From assembly GCF_003854275.1 (NCBI RefSeq), contig NZ_QTQP01000010.1, positions 1 through 64,000 on the forward strand: 64,000 nt of DNA. The letters are read 5' to 3'. Below the pieces are notes generated by a model. The model worked only from the letters and a program-made list of their open reading frames with translations, had not been told where the DNA came from and did no database searches. Made by a program: the position numbers and the translations under genes. Positions 45,134 through 54,995 of this stretch are shown in pieces. Origin of the DNA: Burkholderia sp. Bp8963 (GTDB taxonomy: Bacteria; Pseudomonadota; Gammaproteobacteria; Burkholderiales; Burkholderiaceae). Numbering within the stretch: the stretch's first letter is position 1; every line of letters begins with the position of its first letter.

Positions 45134-45802
45134 ATGTCTCCATCGACACTCACGCCCGCGCGCGCCGCGGCGCCGCGGCCGGGCGGCGCCCGGACGGCGG
45201 CCGCGCCGCGCTGGGTCGCGCCTGCCAAGGTGCTGGTGTTCGCGGCCGGCCTGTATCCGCTCGCACGGGTCGTGCTGTTCGGCGTGACCGACCGGCTCGG
45301 CGCCAATCCGATCGAATTCGTCACGCGCTCGACCGGCCTGTGGACGCTCGTGATGTTGTGCATCACGCTCGGTGTCACGCCGCTGCGCCGCATGACCGGC
45401 GTCGCTGCGCTGCTGCGGTTTCGCAGGATGCTCGGCCTGTTCGCGTTCTTCTATGCGACGCTGCACTTCATGACCTACATCTGGTTCGACAAGTGGTTCG
45501 ATCCAATGGCAATCCTGAAGGACGTCGGCAAGCGGCCGTTCATCACCGTCGGCTTCGCCGCGTTCGTATTGCTGATCCCGTTGGCCGCGACGTCGCCGCT
45601 CGCGATGGTGCGCAGGCTCGGCCGCCACTGGGCGGCGCTGCATCGCGCAATCTATGCGGTTGCGCTATTCGGCGTGTTGCATTTCTGGTGGATGAAGGCC
45701 GGCAAGCACGATCTCGCGCAGCCGAAGCTGTACGCGGCGATCGTCGCGGCGCTGCTCGGCTGGCGGCTGGTTGTGTGGGGATGGCGGCGCGCGCGCGGAT
45801 GA
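45134..45802 (+). CDS. msrQ: Heme-binding membrane subunit MsrQ
   Basis: A 222-residue inner-membrane b-type cytochrome (YedZ family) that feeds quinol or flavin electrons to MsrP. ATG at 45134 is chosen because GGTGAG lies 7 bases upstream; a GTG at 45122 is an alternative. Six hydrophobic helices are visible, with the family hallmarks TGLWTLVMLCITLGVTPLRR, FYATLHFMTYIWFD (heme histidine) and HRAIYAVALFGVLHFWWM. It is convergent with lptM. Confidence 0.95.
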   Translation: MSPSTLTPARAAAPRPGGARTAAAPRWVAPAKVLVFAAGLYPLARVVLFGVTDRLGANPIEFVTRSTGLWTLVMLCITLGVTPLRRMTGVAALLRFRRMLGLFAFFYATLHFMTYIWFDKWFDPMAILKDVGKRPFITVGFAAFVLLIPLAATSPLAMVRRLGRHWAALHRAIYAVALFGVLHFWWMKAGKHDLAQPKLYAAIVAALLGWRLVVWGWRRARG

Positions 45803-45836
45803 TGTGCTGCTGATGAGCGGCTGATGTGCGGGCTGA

Positions 45837-46124
45837 CTACTGCGCGCTGGTCGGGCCGGATGCCGGCGCAGGGGCCGGCACGCCCGATGCGCCGCTCGAC
45901 AGTTCCGGCGACAGCGTCAACGGCGTGCCGGACGTGTCGGGCACGCTGTCGGTAGCGGTTTCGTCGGTCGGCTTGACGTTCGCCGGCGGTGTATCCTGCT
46001 GCTGCTCGACCGGTTTCTGCGGCAGCGGCGGCACGGTGGGCAGATAGAGCGGACCACGTTGACCGCAGCCTGCAAGAATTGCCAAAGCCGCTACAATCGC
46101 GCTCATCCGGAAAACGACTCGCAT
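45837..46124 (-). CDS. lptM: LPS translocon maturation lipoprotein LptM (YifL-like)
   Basis: A 95-residue lipoprotein. The signal sequence MRVVFRMSAIVAALAILAGC ends in a lipobox with Cys20, and the mature start CGQRGPLYLP is the signature of the YifL/LptM family, which helps the LptD-LptE translocon mature in E. coli. The rest is Pro/Thr/Ser-rich and low-complexity. ATG at 46124 has AGGGA upstream; a second in-frame ATG six codons on is possible. It is divergent from cyaY with a 36-bp gap. Confidence 0.9.
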   Translation of the reverse strand: MRVVFRMSAIVAALAILAGCGQRGPLYLPTVPPLPQKPVEQQQDTPPANVKPTDETATDSVPDTSGTPLTLSPELSSGASGVPAPAPASGPTSAQ

Positions 46125-46136
46125 GATCGTCCCTGA

Positions 46137-46487
<351 letters not shown>

Positions 46488-46524
46488 GCGTCGGCGCCCG
46501 CGCGCGCCAATCGACGCAGCAAAG

Positions 46525-46560
46525 AAAAAGCGGCCCTCATTCAAGATGGGCCGCTTTTTT
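46525..46560. terminator. Bidirectional terminator between cyaY and the PBP1A gene
   Basis: AAAAAGCGGCCC (46525-46536) pairs with GGGCCGCTTTTT (46548-46559) around an 11-nt loop. The T run on one side and A run on the other let it serve both cyaY (+) and the convergent penicillin-binding protein gene (-). Confidence 0.88.
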
Positions 46561-46577
46561 CATGTCCGGCGCGCCGC

Positions 46578-48974
46578 TCAGTGGCCGCGGAACAGGTTCA
46601 TGATGTCCTGCTTCTCCTGCTCGTCGACGTGCGGCGCTTCCACGTCGGTCGTGTCCTGCACCGCCGGCGCCTGCGGCACGCCGACCGTCGACACGAAGCC
46701 GTGCCCCGGCGTGAACTCGTCGAAATACAGCTCGCTGCCGAGCGTGTCGACGCCGTCGGGCATCGTCGGCTTGAATTCGGGCACGCCCTTCAGCGCCGCG
46801 CCCATGTAGTCGATCCACACGGGCAGCGCGAGGCCGCCGCCGGTTTCGCGGTCGCCGAGGCTGCGCGGGTTGTCGTAGCCGATCCACGCAATCGCGGCGA
46901 GCGTGTGCTGGTAGCCGGCGAACCATGCGTCGTGCGAGTCGTTCGTCGTGCCGGTCTTGCCCGCGAGATCGCCGCGCTTGAGGGCGTTGGTTTTCGCGCC
47001 GGTGCCGCGCTGCGCGACGCTCTGCAGCAGGCTGTGCATCACGTATGCGTTGCGCGCGTCGATCGCGCGCGGCGCGTTCTGCTCGGCGATGAGCGGCTGC
47101 GCACGAGCGACGATCGCGCCGTTCGGATCGGTCACTTCGGCGATCAGGTACGGATTGACCCGGTAGCCGCCGTTCGCGAACACCGAATAGGCGCCCGCCA
47201 TCTGCAGCGGCGTGACGAGACCCGCGCCGAGCGCCATCGGAAGGTAGGCCGGGTGGCGGTCGGCGTCGAAGCCGAAGCGCGTGATGTATTGCTGCGCGTA
47301 CTTCGTGCCGATGTGATTCAGGATCCGGATCGACACGAGGTTGCGCGAGCGCTGCAGCGCGGTGCGCATCGACATCGGGCCTTCGAAGCCGCCGCCGTAG
47401 TTCTTCGGTTCCCACGGCTGGCCGCCGGTTTCGGCCGCGCTGAAATACAGCGGGCCGTCGTTGATCACCGTCGCCGGCCCGAGGCCCTTGTCGAGCGAGG
47501 CCGAATAGATGAACGGCTTGAACGACGAACCCGGCTGCCGCCACGCCTGCGTGACGTGGTTGAACTTGTTCTTGTTGTAATCGAAGCCGCCGACGAGCGA
47601 GCGGATCGCGCCGTCCTGCGGAACGATCGAGATGAACGCGCCCTCGATCTGCGGAAGTTGCGTGATCGTCCAGTTGCCCGTGTCGTTCTTCATCACACGA
47701 ACGATGGCGCCCGGACGAATGCGGCGGTTCGGCTGCGCGTTGGCCGACAACGCACTCGCGGCAAAGCGCAGTCCGTCGCCGTCAAGCGTTGCCTGGCTGC
47801 CATCGATGAACGCGACCGTGATCTGGCGCGCGCTCGCGGCGGTCACGACCGCTGCGATCAGCTCGCCGTTGTCCGGGTGCTCGAGCAACGCATCGTCGAT
47901 CTCCTGCTCGCGGTCGTCCGCGTTGGCCGGCAGCTCGATGAAGCCTTCCGGGCCGCGATAGCCGTGGCGCCGCTCGTAGTCCATGATCCCCTTGCGCAGC
48001 GCGCTGTAGGCGACCTGCTGGTCGGCGGAATCGATCGTCGTGATGACGTTGAAGCCGCGCGTGTACGTTTCGTCCTTGTACTGCGCATACATCATCTGGC
48101 GCACCATTTCCGCGACGTACTCGGCGTGCACGCTGTACTCGCGGGTCGGGCCCTTGACGACGAGCGGCTGCGCGATAGCCTCGTCGTACTGCTCGCGCGA
48201 GATGAAGTTCAGCTCGAGCATCCGCTGCAGGATGTACTGCTGGCGCACCTTTGCGCGCTTCGGATTGACGACGGGGTTGTACGCGGACGGTGCCTTCGGC
48301 AGGCCCGCCAGCATTGCGGCTTCCGCCAGCGTGATGTCCTTCAGGTCCTTGTTGAAGTAGATCTTCGCGGCGCTCGCGAAACCGTACGCGCGCTGGCCGA
48401 GATAGATCTGGTTCATGTAGACCTCGAGAATCTGGTCCTTCGTCAGCGCGCGCTCGATCCGGTACGCGAGCAGCATCTCGTAGATCTTGCGCGTGTAGGT
48501 CTTCTCGCTCGACAGGAAGAAGTTGCGCGCGACCTGCATCGTGATCGTGCTCGCGCCCTGCGACGCGTGGCCGTTCGTCAACGCGACGATGCCGGCGCGG
48601 AAGATCCCGGTGAGGTCGACGCCGCCGTGCTCGTAGAAGCGCGCGTCCTCGATTGCGAGGATCGCCTTCTTCAGCGAGTCGGGCACGTCCTTGAAGTGGA
48701 CGATGTCGCGGCGCTCCTCACCGAATTCGCCGATCAGCACGTGATCGGACGTATAGATGCGCAGCGGAACCTTCGGACGATAGTCGGTGAGCGCGGCGAG
48801 CGACGGCATGTTGGGCGACGCGACCACGAGCGCGTAGCCGAGCACCAGGCCGCCGCACAGGACGAGCGCCACGCACACCGCGGCGAGGCCGAGCAGGACT
48901 TTCAGCCACCACGGGCGTTTCTTCGGCTCCGGGGCGGAGGGCGGGGACGTAGGGGACGTGGATTGCATAGGCAT
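46578..48974 (-). CDS. mrcA: Penicillin-binding protein 1A (bifunctional transglycosylase/transpeptidase)
   Basis: A 798-residue class A PBP that polymerises and crosslinks peptidoglycan. A Pro/Ser-rich N-terminus is followed by one membrane anchor (about 24-50). The GT51 domain carries catalytic Glu109 in AIEDARFYEHGGVDLTG and the QGASTITMQVARNFFL motif. An OB-like insert follows. The transpeptidase domain has Ser483 of SxxK (GSSFKPF), the SRN motif in RSRNLVSIRIL, and KTG in AGKTGTTNDSHDAWF. The start could be either ATG at 48974 or 48968; neither has a strong ribosome binding site. The family name is mrcA or ponA. Confidence 0.96.
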   Translation of the reverse strand: MPMQSTSPTSPPSAPEPKKRPWWLKVLLGLAAVCVALVLCGGLVLGYALVVASPNMPSLAALTDYRPKVPLRIYTSDHVLIGEFGEERRDIVHFKDVPDSLKKAILAIEDARFYEHGGVDLTGIFRAGIVALTNGHASQGASTITMQVARNFFLSSEKTYTRKIYEMLLAYRIERALTKDQILEVYMNQIYLGQRAYGFASAAKIYFNKDLKDITLAEAAMLAGLPKAPSAYNPVVNPKRAKVRQQYILQRMLELNFISREQYDEAIAQPLVVKGPTREYSVHAEYVAEMVRQMMYAQYKDETYTRGFNVITTIDSADQQVAYSALRKGIMDYERRHGYRGPEGFIELPANADDREQEIDDALLEHPDNGELIAAVVTAASARQITVAFIDGSQATLDGDGLRFAASALSANAQPNRRIRPGAIVRVMKNDTGNWTITQLPQIEGAFISIVPQDGAIRSLVGGFDYNKNKFNHVTQAWRQPGSSFKPFIYSASLDKGLGPATVINDGPLYFSAAETGGQPWEPKNYGGGFEGPMSMRTALQRSRNLVSIRILNHIGTKYAQQYITRFGFDADRHPAYLPMALGAGLVTPLQMAGAYSVFANGGYRVNPYLIAEVTDPNGAIVARAQPLIAEQNAPRAIDARNAYVMHSLLQSVAQRGTGAKTNALKRGDLAGKTGTTNDSHDAWFAGYQHTLAAIAWIGYDNPRSLGDRETGGGLALPVWIDYMGAALKGVPEFKPTMPDGVDTLGSELYFDEFTPGHGFVSTVGVPQAPAVQDTTDVEAPHVDEQEKQDIMNLFRGH

Positions 48975-49198
48975 ACCGGAATACAGTCCTGCGATTATAG
49001 CTGCCCGGTATGACCGGTCCTGACGCTGGGGCGCTGCTCCCCGGGGCATGGCCGCGGGGCGCCGTCCTTCCAGCATAGCTCGCCCGCGCGCGCGGTTAGC
49101 GCCGTTGGCCGTTCGGCCGACTGCCGGCGGCGCGTGCCGCTCTTCAGAATGAGAGCCTCGGTGTGCGGCATGGGCCGCAACGATTGCAGGAGGCTCGG

Positions 49199-50125
49199 AT
49201 GACCGGACGATGGGTGGCGCGATTCGCGATGGGCAGGCGCACGGCGACGGGGATCGACGTCGGCGCGGACGAGGTGAGGGTGGCCGTGCTGAGCCGCGGC
49301 CGGCGCGGCGCGAACGTACGGGTCGAAGGGCTCGAGGCCGAGCCGCTCGGGCCAACTGAAGGGCTCGAGGACGCGCGCTGGGCGGCGGTCGGCCGGGCGC
49401 TGTCGGCGGCCGTGTCGCGGCTGGCGGCGCGTGGCGTGCGGTGCGACACGTGCGGCGTGATGGCGCTGCGGGACGACGAGATGCGCACCGCGACGCTCGA
49501 TCTCGCGGGGCGCGACGATATCGCCGACGCGGCGCGGCAGGCTGCGGAGCGCATTTCCGGGCTGGCGCCGGACAGTCTCGCGTTCGACTGGCGCCCTGGG
49601 GACGGCGCGCGGCCCGCCGAGATCGCGATCGCGGCCGCGCCGCAGATCCTGCTGCAGCGGCGGGTCGACGCGGCTGCGCTCGCAGGCGTCGACCTGACGG
49701 CGGTCGACGGCGAGTCGATGGCGGCGCTCCGTGCGCTGCGCCATGCCGCAACGCGCGAACTGGATGCACACGAGCCGTATTGCGCGCTCTGGTTCGGCGA
49801 AGCGGGCGTGCGCGGCTGGTGGCTCGAGCGCGGGGCCGCCGTGCTGCAGTTCGCGTTTCCGGACCGCGCGCACGCAGCACTGCCCGATGCGCTGCGCAGC
49901 TTTGCGCGGCAGCCGGCCCATTGTGTGGTCGTCGGTGGCGACGACCGCTGCGTCGCGCGCTTCGGAACCTCGGTTGCCGAAGTCGGCGATCTGCTTGGCG
50001 CGATCGCGTTGCCGTTCGAATGCGCGCAGTGGGCGGCCGACGTCGCCGACGCGCAGTCCGGTGTGCCGCGCGGGCCGGCGTTTGCGGTGGCCTTTGGGCT
50101 GGCGCTGCGCGGGGTGTGGGAATGA
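49199..50125 (+). CDS. pilM: PilM-like type IV pilus assembly ATPase-fold protein
   Basis: A 308-residue protein with the actin-like fold of PilM, which sits at the cytoplasmic face of the type IV pilus machine and binds the PilN N-terminus. The first phosphate-binding strand reads TGIDVGADEVRVAVL; later segments YCALWFGEAGVRGWWL and HCVVVGGDDRCVARFG fit the family. An AGGAGG ribosome binding site lies 5 bases before the ATG. It is the first gene of a tightly packed operon ending in pilQ and aroKB, and is divergent from the PBP1A gene. The sequence is quite divergent from classical PilM, so gene assignment rests partly on context. Confidence 0.85.
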   Translation: MTGRWVARFAMGRRTATGIDVGADEVRVAVLSRGRRGANVRVEGLEAEPLGPTEGLEDARWAAVGRALSAAVSRLAARGVRCDTCGVMALRDDEMRTATLDLAGRDDIADAARQAAERISGLAPDSLAFDWRPGDGARPAEIAIAAAPQILLQRRVDAAALAGVDLTAVDGESMAALRALRHAATRELDAHEPYCALWFGEAGVRGWWLERGAAVLQFAFPDRAHAALPDALRSFARQPAHCVVVGGDDRCVARFGTSVAEVGDLLGAIALPFECAQWAADVADAQSGVPRGPAFAVAFGLALRGVWE

Positions 50126-50769
50126 CCGCGCCAGACATCGTGACGGGCGCGCCCGCGGGATACGTGGCCGGACCGGCTTCGCTCGGCGGATTCAACCTGT
50201 TGCCGTATCGCGACCGCGTCGCGCGGGCGATGCGTCGCCGCCGGGCTGCCCAATGCGGCGCAGCGATCCTGCTCGGCGTGTCGGGCGTCGGCGTGTGGAC
50301 GGGCGGCGCGGCGTGGCTGCGCATGCGTATCGATGCCGAGCGCGCGCGCGTCGACGCGCGCTTGCTGCGGCAGCAGCCGCAGGTCGATGTGGCCGTACGC
50401 GCCGCGCGAAGCGCCGACGCTGCCGCGCAACGCAGCGGGCAGGCCGCGACGCTCGCGGCGCCGTATCGGCAGGCGGTCGAGCTGCTCGCGCTGCTGGCGC
50501 GGGTTCGCGACGACGAAGTCCGTCTGGAGGCCTTGCGGGCGACGGCGTCCGGCGCGGAACTGGACGCGCGTGCCGCCAGCTACCGCGCGGCGGCACGGTG
50601 GTTTGCCCGCCTCGCGCACGATTCGCAACGGTGGCGTGTCGACGTCGACGCGTTGAAGCCGGCCCCGGTCGACCCGGCGGGCGCGGCGCGGATGCCGTTC
50701 CGGTTCTCCGTGCAACTGCGCTGGCAAGACGTGGCGCCGCGCCCGAAGCCGGCGGCGGTGCGCCGATGA
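50122..50769 (+). CDS. pilN: PilN-like type IV pilus inner-membrane protein
   Basis: A 215-residue bitopic protein. The cytoplasmic N-terminus contains FNLLPYRDRVARAMRRR, the PilN signature that inserts into PilM. One transmembrane helix follows (about residues 44-62), then an Arg/Ala-rich coiled-coil-prone periplasmic part. It overlaps pilM by 4 bases (ATGA) and the next gene by 4 bases, so translation is coupled. Function is inferred from the motif and gene order. Confidence 0.85.
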   Translation: MTAPDIVTGAPAGYVAGPASLGGFNLLPYRDRVARAMRRRRAAQCGAAILLGVSGVGVWTGGAAWLRMRIDAERARVDARLLRQQPQVDVAVRAARSADAAAQRSGQAATLAAPYRQAVELLALLARVRDDEVRLEALRATASGAELDARAASYRAAARWFARLAHDSQRWRVDVDALKPAPVDPAGAARMPFRFSVQLRWQDVAPRPKPAAVRR

Positions 50770-51644
50770 TCGCGATCGCACATCGATTCGGGTTCGACGG
50801 TGCGCGGCGCAACGGTGCATTGTGGCCTGGGCGTCCGGCCGCCTTGCACGCCGCACGCTGCGCCCTTGCGTTCGGTGCGGTGCTGACGGGCGGTATTCAT
50901 CTGGCGGATGTGGCAGACTGGAGCGGCCTGGCCGGCAGCCGCGCGGCGCTCGCCGCGGCCAATGCGCGCGCTGCCGCGGCTGATCGCGTGCTTGCGGCCG
51001 CAACGCAGACGCGCGACCCGCAGGCGACGCCGGACGGCGGCGACCGCGAACCGGCATCGCCCGGCTGGGCTGCGCTGCTGCTCGAGCTCGCCGAACTGGC
51101 CACGTCGAGCGGGCTGCGGATCGTGTCGTTCGAGCCGGGGCCGCCGCCCGAGCAGCGCGGGAGGACGGACGAGCGGCGCACGGTGCGCATCGTCGCGGAT
51201 GGCGGCTTTCCGGCGCTTCGGTGGCTGGTCGACCGCCTGGCGGCGTTGCCGGTGCTCGCCGTGCCGTCGGCGATGCGTGTCGAACGCGACACACGGGCGG
51301 CGCGCGTGGAGCTGGCGATCGACCTGTTTCCCGGGTTGCCTGGCGCTGTGGCGTCTGATGGCGACGCGTGGCTCGGTCCGGGTTCGACGGAGGCGGACCC
51401 GTTCGCTTCCGAAGATCATCTGGAACCGGGCGAGGCCGCGCCGTCGCGTCTGGCCGGCGTGATGCGGGACGCACGCGCCGGTCTCGCGCTGTTCGACGAC
51501 GGTACGGGTGCGATTACTGCGGCGGCTGCCGGCGAGGTGGTCGGCGCGATGCGCGTGACGCGGATCGACGCGGAGTCGGTCATGCTCGCGACGGCGCATG
51601 GCCCGCACCGGATGGAGCTGAATGGCGGAGGCGGGCAATGGTGA
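50766..51644 (+). CDS. PilO-like protein with a PilP-like C-terminal domain (fusion)
   Basis: A 292-residue protein filling the pilO-pilP place in the operon. The N-terminal part has one transmembrane helix (about residues 24-45), a heptad-like Ala-rich stretch, and a PilO-like periplasmic domain with GLRIVSFEPGPPPEQR and GGFPALRWLVDRLAALPVLA. After a linker containing DPFASEDHLEPG, the last ~65 residues (LAGVMRDARAGLALFDDGTG and onward to RMELNGGGG) look like the beta domain of PilP. No separate pilP lipoprotein gene is present. It overlaps pilN by 4 and pilQ by 7 bases. Confidence 0.75.
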   Translation: MIAIAHRFGFDGARRNGALWPGRPAALHAARCALAFGAVLTGGIHLADVADWSGLAGSRAALAAANARAAAADRVLAAATQTRDPQATPDGGDREPASPGWAALLLELAELATSSGLRIVSFEPGPPPEQRGRTDERRTVRIVADGGFPALRWLVDRLAALPVLAVPSAMRVERDTRAARVELAIDLFPGLPGAVASDGDAWLGPGSTEADPFASEDHLEPGEAAPSRLAGVMRDARAGLALFDDGTGAITAAAAGEVVGAMRVTRIDAESVMLATAHGPHRMELNGGGGQW

Positions 51645-53272
51645 GGAACGGATTGCGTGCCACGGTCGTCGTCTGGATCGGCGTGAGTGGCGCCGCTGCG
51701 TGGGGTGCGTTGCCGCCGCTGCCGGTCGCATGGCCAGCGATGGAATCGCATGCCGATGTGCTGCCGGACGTGCCTCTGCCGCAGGGCACGGTCACCAGTG
51801 TGGAAATCGCGTCGCCGGAGTCGTCGCCATCGCCGCCGCCATCGACGGAGCAGGGGCCGCCGCAGCCAGAGCCGCCGCCGCGTGTTGCCCCCGCGCTCGA
51901 AGGCCCGCCAGTTCCGTTGCCACCCCCCGCGCGCATGAGCGACGCAGCCGCGCGGCGTCCAGGAGATGCGGACGACGCACGCCGAATCTCGCTGAATCTC
52001 CAGGGTGTCGGCCTCGCCGCCGCATTCGACGCGTTTGCGCGTTTCACCGGGCTCAACATCATCGTCAGCGAACAGGTGCGTGGCACCGTGTCGTTACGTC
52101 TGAACAATGTCCGCTGGCGGGATGCGTTCGACATGCTGCTCGACACGCACGGGCTCGCGATGTCCCGGCGCGACAACGTGATCTGGGTCACGCCGGCGGC
52201 GGAGCTGGCCGCGCGGGAGCGCGAGCGCCACGACGCGCATGCGCGCGCTGCCGATCTCGAGCCGCTCGACAGCCGCACCTTCGTGCTGCACTACCCGCGC
52301 GCGCAGGACGTGCAGCGGCTCCTGACCGGCGCGGCGGGGCAGCGGCTGCTTTCCAGGCGCGGCGCGGCGGCGGCCGACGCACGCACGAACCTGCTGTTCG
52401 TCACCGATCTCGCGCCGCGCATTGCACAGATCGCCGCGTTGATCGACGCGATCGACCGGCCGTCGCGGCAGGTCCGGATCGAGGCGCGCATCGTCGAGGG
52501 CGAGCAGGGCTTCTCGCGCAACCTGGGCGCGCGCGTCGCGTTGCGCGCGCAGGGGCGGCCCGCGACGACGGGCGAAGGCGCGGCCGCGGGCGAGCGCAAC
52601 GCGCTCGACCTGGCCGCCCGGCCGCTCGCCGGCTTCGACGCCGCCACGGCGGGTTTCACGCTGTTCGCCGCGCCGCTGAGCCGTGTGCTCGACGTCGAAC
52701 TGAGCGCCCTCGAGGCGCAGGGGCGGGGACAGATCGTGTCGAGCCCGCGCGTCGTCACGGCGGATCGCGCGAAAGCGATCGTCGAGCAGGGGGCCGAGCT
52801 GCCATACCAGGCCAAGGTCGGTAATGGCGTGAGCGGCGTGCAGTTTCGCCGGGCGACGCTCAAGCTCGAGGTCGAGCCGCAGATCACGCCGGACGGGCGC
52901 GTCGTGCTCGACCTCGACGTGACGAAGGACAGCGTCGGCGAGCCGACGGCGGCCGGCCCCGCGATCCATACGAAACACGTGCAGACCCGCGTCGAAGTGG
53001 AGGACGGCGGGACGGTCGCGATCGGCGGGATTTACGAGCGCCTGGACCGGGACGATGTGACGCGCGTGCCGCTCTTGGGCAAAATACCGGTTCTGGGCGC
53101 GCTGTTTCGGCACCGGGCGCGGCGCGAACAGCGCAACGAGCTGGTCGTCTTCATCACCCCGACCGTGGTCGGCAGGCGGTGCGGCACGGCCGGCGCCGGC
53201 GTGCCGGACCCCGGCGATCCAGGCCCGGACGCCGCCGGCCCAGGCTCGACAAGGCAGGCGCTTTGCCAGTAA
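51638..53272 (+). CDS. pilQ: Type IV pilus secretin PilQ (short form)
   Basis: A 544-residue outer-membrane secretin. A signal peptide (residues 1-25) is followed by a Pro-rich stretch (about 45-105), a secretin/TonB N-terminal (STN) domain ([37 protein letters not shown]), one N-domain ([19 protein letters not shown]), and the secretin core with [20 protein letters not shown] and the C-terminal [29 protein letters not shown]. It lacks the AMIN domains found at the front of many PilQ proteins, which makes it shorter than the ~700-residue family norm. GGAGG lies 6 bases before the ATG. It is followed by aroK. Confidence 0.9.
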   Translation: MVRNGLRATVVVWIGVSGAAAWGALPPLPVAWPAMESHADVLPDVPLPQGTVTSVEIASPESSPSPPPSTEQGPPQPEPPPRVAPALEGPPVPLPPPARMSDAAARRPGDADDARRISLNLQGVGLAAAFDAFARFTGLNIIVSEQVRGTVSLRLNNVRWRDAFDMLLDTHGLAMSRRDNVIWVTPAAELAARERERHDAHARAADLEPLDSRTFVLHYPRAQDVQRLLTGAAGQRLLSRRGAAAADARTNLLFVTDLAPRIAQIAALIDAIDRPSRQVRIEARIVEGEQGFSRNLGARVALRAQGRPATTGEGAAAGERNALDLAARPLAGFDAATAGFTLFAAPLSRVLDVELSALEAQGRGQIVSSPRVVTADRAKAIVEQGAELPYQAKVGNGVSGVQFRRATLKLEVEPQITPDGRVVLDLDVTKDSVGEPTAAGPAIHTKHVQTRVEVEDGGTVAIGGIYERLDRDDVTRVPLLGKIPVLGALFRHRARREQRNELVVFITPTVVGRRCGTAGAGVPDPGDPGPDAAGPGSTRQALCQ

Positions 53273-53312
53273 GCTGCGCCACACACCAGCAAGATTGAAG
53301 CAGAGGAAGCCG

Positions 53313-53867
53313 TTGCAAGCGCGGGACCCACACGCAAACGTATTTTTCGTCGGCCTTATGGGAGCGGGTAAGACCACCGTAGGCCGCGCGGTCGCGCGCC
53401 GGCTCGACCGGACGTTCTTCGACTCCGACCACGAGATCGAGGCACGCACGGGCGCGCGCATCCCGGTGATCTTCGAAATGGAAGGCGAGGCCGGGTTTCG
53501 CGACCGCGAAACGCAGGTGATCGCCGAGCTCACGCAGCGCGAGAACATCGTGCTCGCGACGGGCGGTGGCGCGGTGTTGCGACCCGAAAATCGCGATTGC
53601 CTGAAGGCACACGGCATCGTCGTCTATCTGCGCGCGAATCCGCACGATCTGTGGCTGCGCACGCGCAAGGACAAGAACCGGCCGCTCCTGCAGACCGAAG
53701 ATCCGAAAGCGCGTCTCGAAGCGCTCTACGAGGTGCGGGATCCGCTGTACCGCGAATGCGCGGATTTCGTCATCGAGACGGGCCGCCCGTCGGTCAACGG
53801 GCTCGTCAACATGGTGCTGATGCAACTCGAACTGGCGGGCGTCGTCGCCAAGCCTATACAAGCATGA
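53313..53867 (+). CDS. aroK: Shikimate kinase
   Basis: A 184-residue enzyme that phosphorylates shikimate in aromatic amino acid synthesis. The start is taken as TTG at 53313 ([20 protein letters not shown]), because AGAGGA is well placed before it; another TTG at 53295 is less well placed. Motifs: Walker [24 protein letters not shown] and ATGGGAV for substrate binding, and the lid RPLLQTEDP. It overlaps aroB by 4 bases. The pilQ-aroK-aroB order is widespread in proteobacteria. Confidence 0.94.
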   Translation: MQARDPHANVFFVGLMGAGKTTVGRAVARRLDRTFFDSDHEIEARTGARIPVIFEMEGEAGFRDRETQVIAELTQRENIVLATGGGAVLRPENRDCLKAHGIVVYLRANPHDLWLRTRKDKNRPLLQTEDPKARLEALYEVRDPLYRECADFVIETGRPSVNGLVNMVLMQLELAGVVAKPIQA

Positions 53868-54955
53868 TTACTGTCAACGTCGATCTGGGCGAACGCGCCT
53901 ATCCGATTCATATTGGCGCCGGCCTGGTCGGCCGCACCGAACTGTTCGCTCCCCACATCAAGGGATCGTCCGTCACGATCGTCACGAACACGACGGTCGA
54001 TCCGCTCTACGGCGACGCGCTGCGCGCGGCGCTCGCGCCGCTCGGCAAGCGCGTGTCGACGGTCGTGCTGCCGGACGGCGAGGCGTACAAGAACTGGGAA
54101 ACGCTGAACCTGATCTTCGACGGCCTGCTGGCCGAACGCGCGGACCGCAAGACGACGCTCGTCGCACTCGGCGGCGGCGTGATCGGCGACATGACGGGGT
54201 TCGCGGCCGCATGCTACATGCGTGGCGTGCCGTTCATCCAGGTGCCGACCACGCTGCTGTCGCAGGTCGATTCGTCGGTCGGCGGCAAGACGGGCATCAA
54301 CCACCCGCTCGGCAAGAACATGATCGGCGCGTTCTACCAGCCGCAGGCGGTGATCGCGGACATCGGCACGCTGACGACGCTGCCCGACCGCGAACTGGCG
54401 GCGGGCATCGCCGAGGTCATCAAGACGGGCGCGATCGCCGACGCCGCATTCTTCGACTGGATCGAGGCGAACATCGGCGCGCTGAATGGCCGTGAGCCCG
54501 GCGCGCTCGCCGAAGCGGTCAAGCGCTCATGCGAGATCAAGGCGAGCGTGGTCGCGGCGGACGAGCGCGAAGGCGGCCTGCGCGCGATCCTCAATTTCGG
54601 CCACACGTTCGGCCACGCGATCGAGGCCGGGCTCGGCTACGGCGAGTGGCTGCACGGCGAGGCGGTCGGCTGCGGAATGGTGATGGCGGGCGACCTGTCG
54701 GTGCGGCTCGGCCTGCTCGACGACGCGTCGCGGCAGCGCCTGAACGCGGTGATCGCCGCCGCGCATCTGCCGACCCGCGCGCCCGCACTCGGCGACGCGC
54801 GCTACATGGACCTGATGCGCGTCGACAAGAAGGCCGAGGCCGGCGCGATCAAGTTCATCCTGCTGAAGCGCTTCGGCGATACGCTGATCACGCCGGCGCC
54901 CGACGAAGCTGTGTTCGCTACACTGGCGGCGACGGCGGCGGCGGCGACGCAATAA
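53864..54955 (+). CDS. aroB: 3-dehydroquinate synthase
   Basis: A 363-residue NAD- and metal-dependent enzyme converting DAHP to 3-dehydroquinate, the second shikimate step. It begins [20 protein letters not shown] and contains the NAD-binding [19 protein letters not shown], the catalytic [19 protein letters not shown], and metal-binding residues in [12 protein letters not shown] and [11 protein letters not shown]. The ATG overlaps the aroK stop through ATGA. Confidence 0.97.
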   Translation: MITVNVDLGERAYPIHIGAGLVGRTELFAPHIKGSSVTIVTNTTVDPLYGDALRAALAPLGKRVSTVVLPDGEAYKNWETLNLIFDGLLAERADRKTTLVALGGGVIGDMTGFAAACYMRGVPFIQVPTTLLSQVDSSVGGKTGINHPLGKNMIGAFYQPQAVIADIGTLTTLPDRELAAGIAEVIKTGAIADAAFFDWIEANIGALNGREPGALAEAVKRSCEIKASVVAADEREGGLRAILNFGHTFGHAIEAGLGYGEWLHGEAVGCGMVMAGDLSVRLGLLDDASRQRLNAVIAAAHLPTRAPALGDARYMDLMRVDKKAEAGAIKFILLKRFGDTLITPAPDEAVFATLAATAAAATQ

Positions 54956-54995
54956 CCCGGCCCGGCTGCCCGGCGCCCTTGACGTGGAGGAGACG

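Noticed and set aside
42540..45149. An 869-codon minus-strand frame across the end of resB, ccsB and msrP
   Set aside because: It covers three well-supported + strand genes and a strong terminator, and its composition is His/Arg-rich shadow sequence.
49144..51474. Very long minus-strand frame opposite pilM-pilN-PilOP
   Set aside because: Arg/Ala/Pro-rich shadow. The + strand genes have overlapping starts, ribosome binding sites and family motifs.
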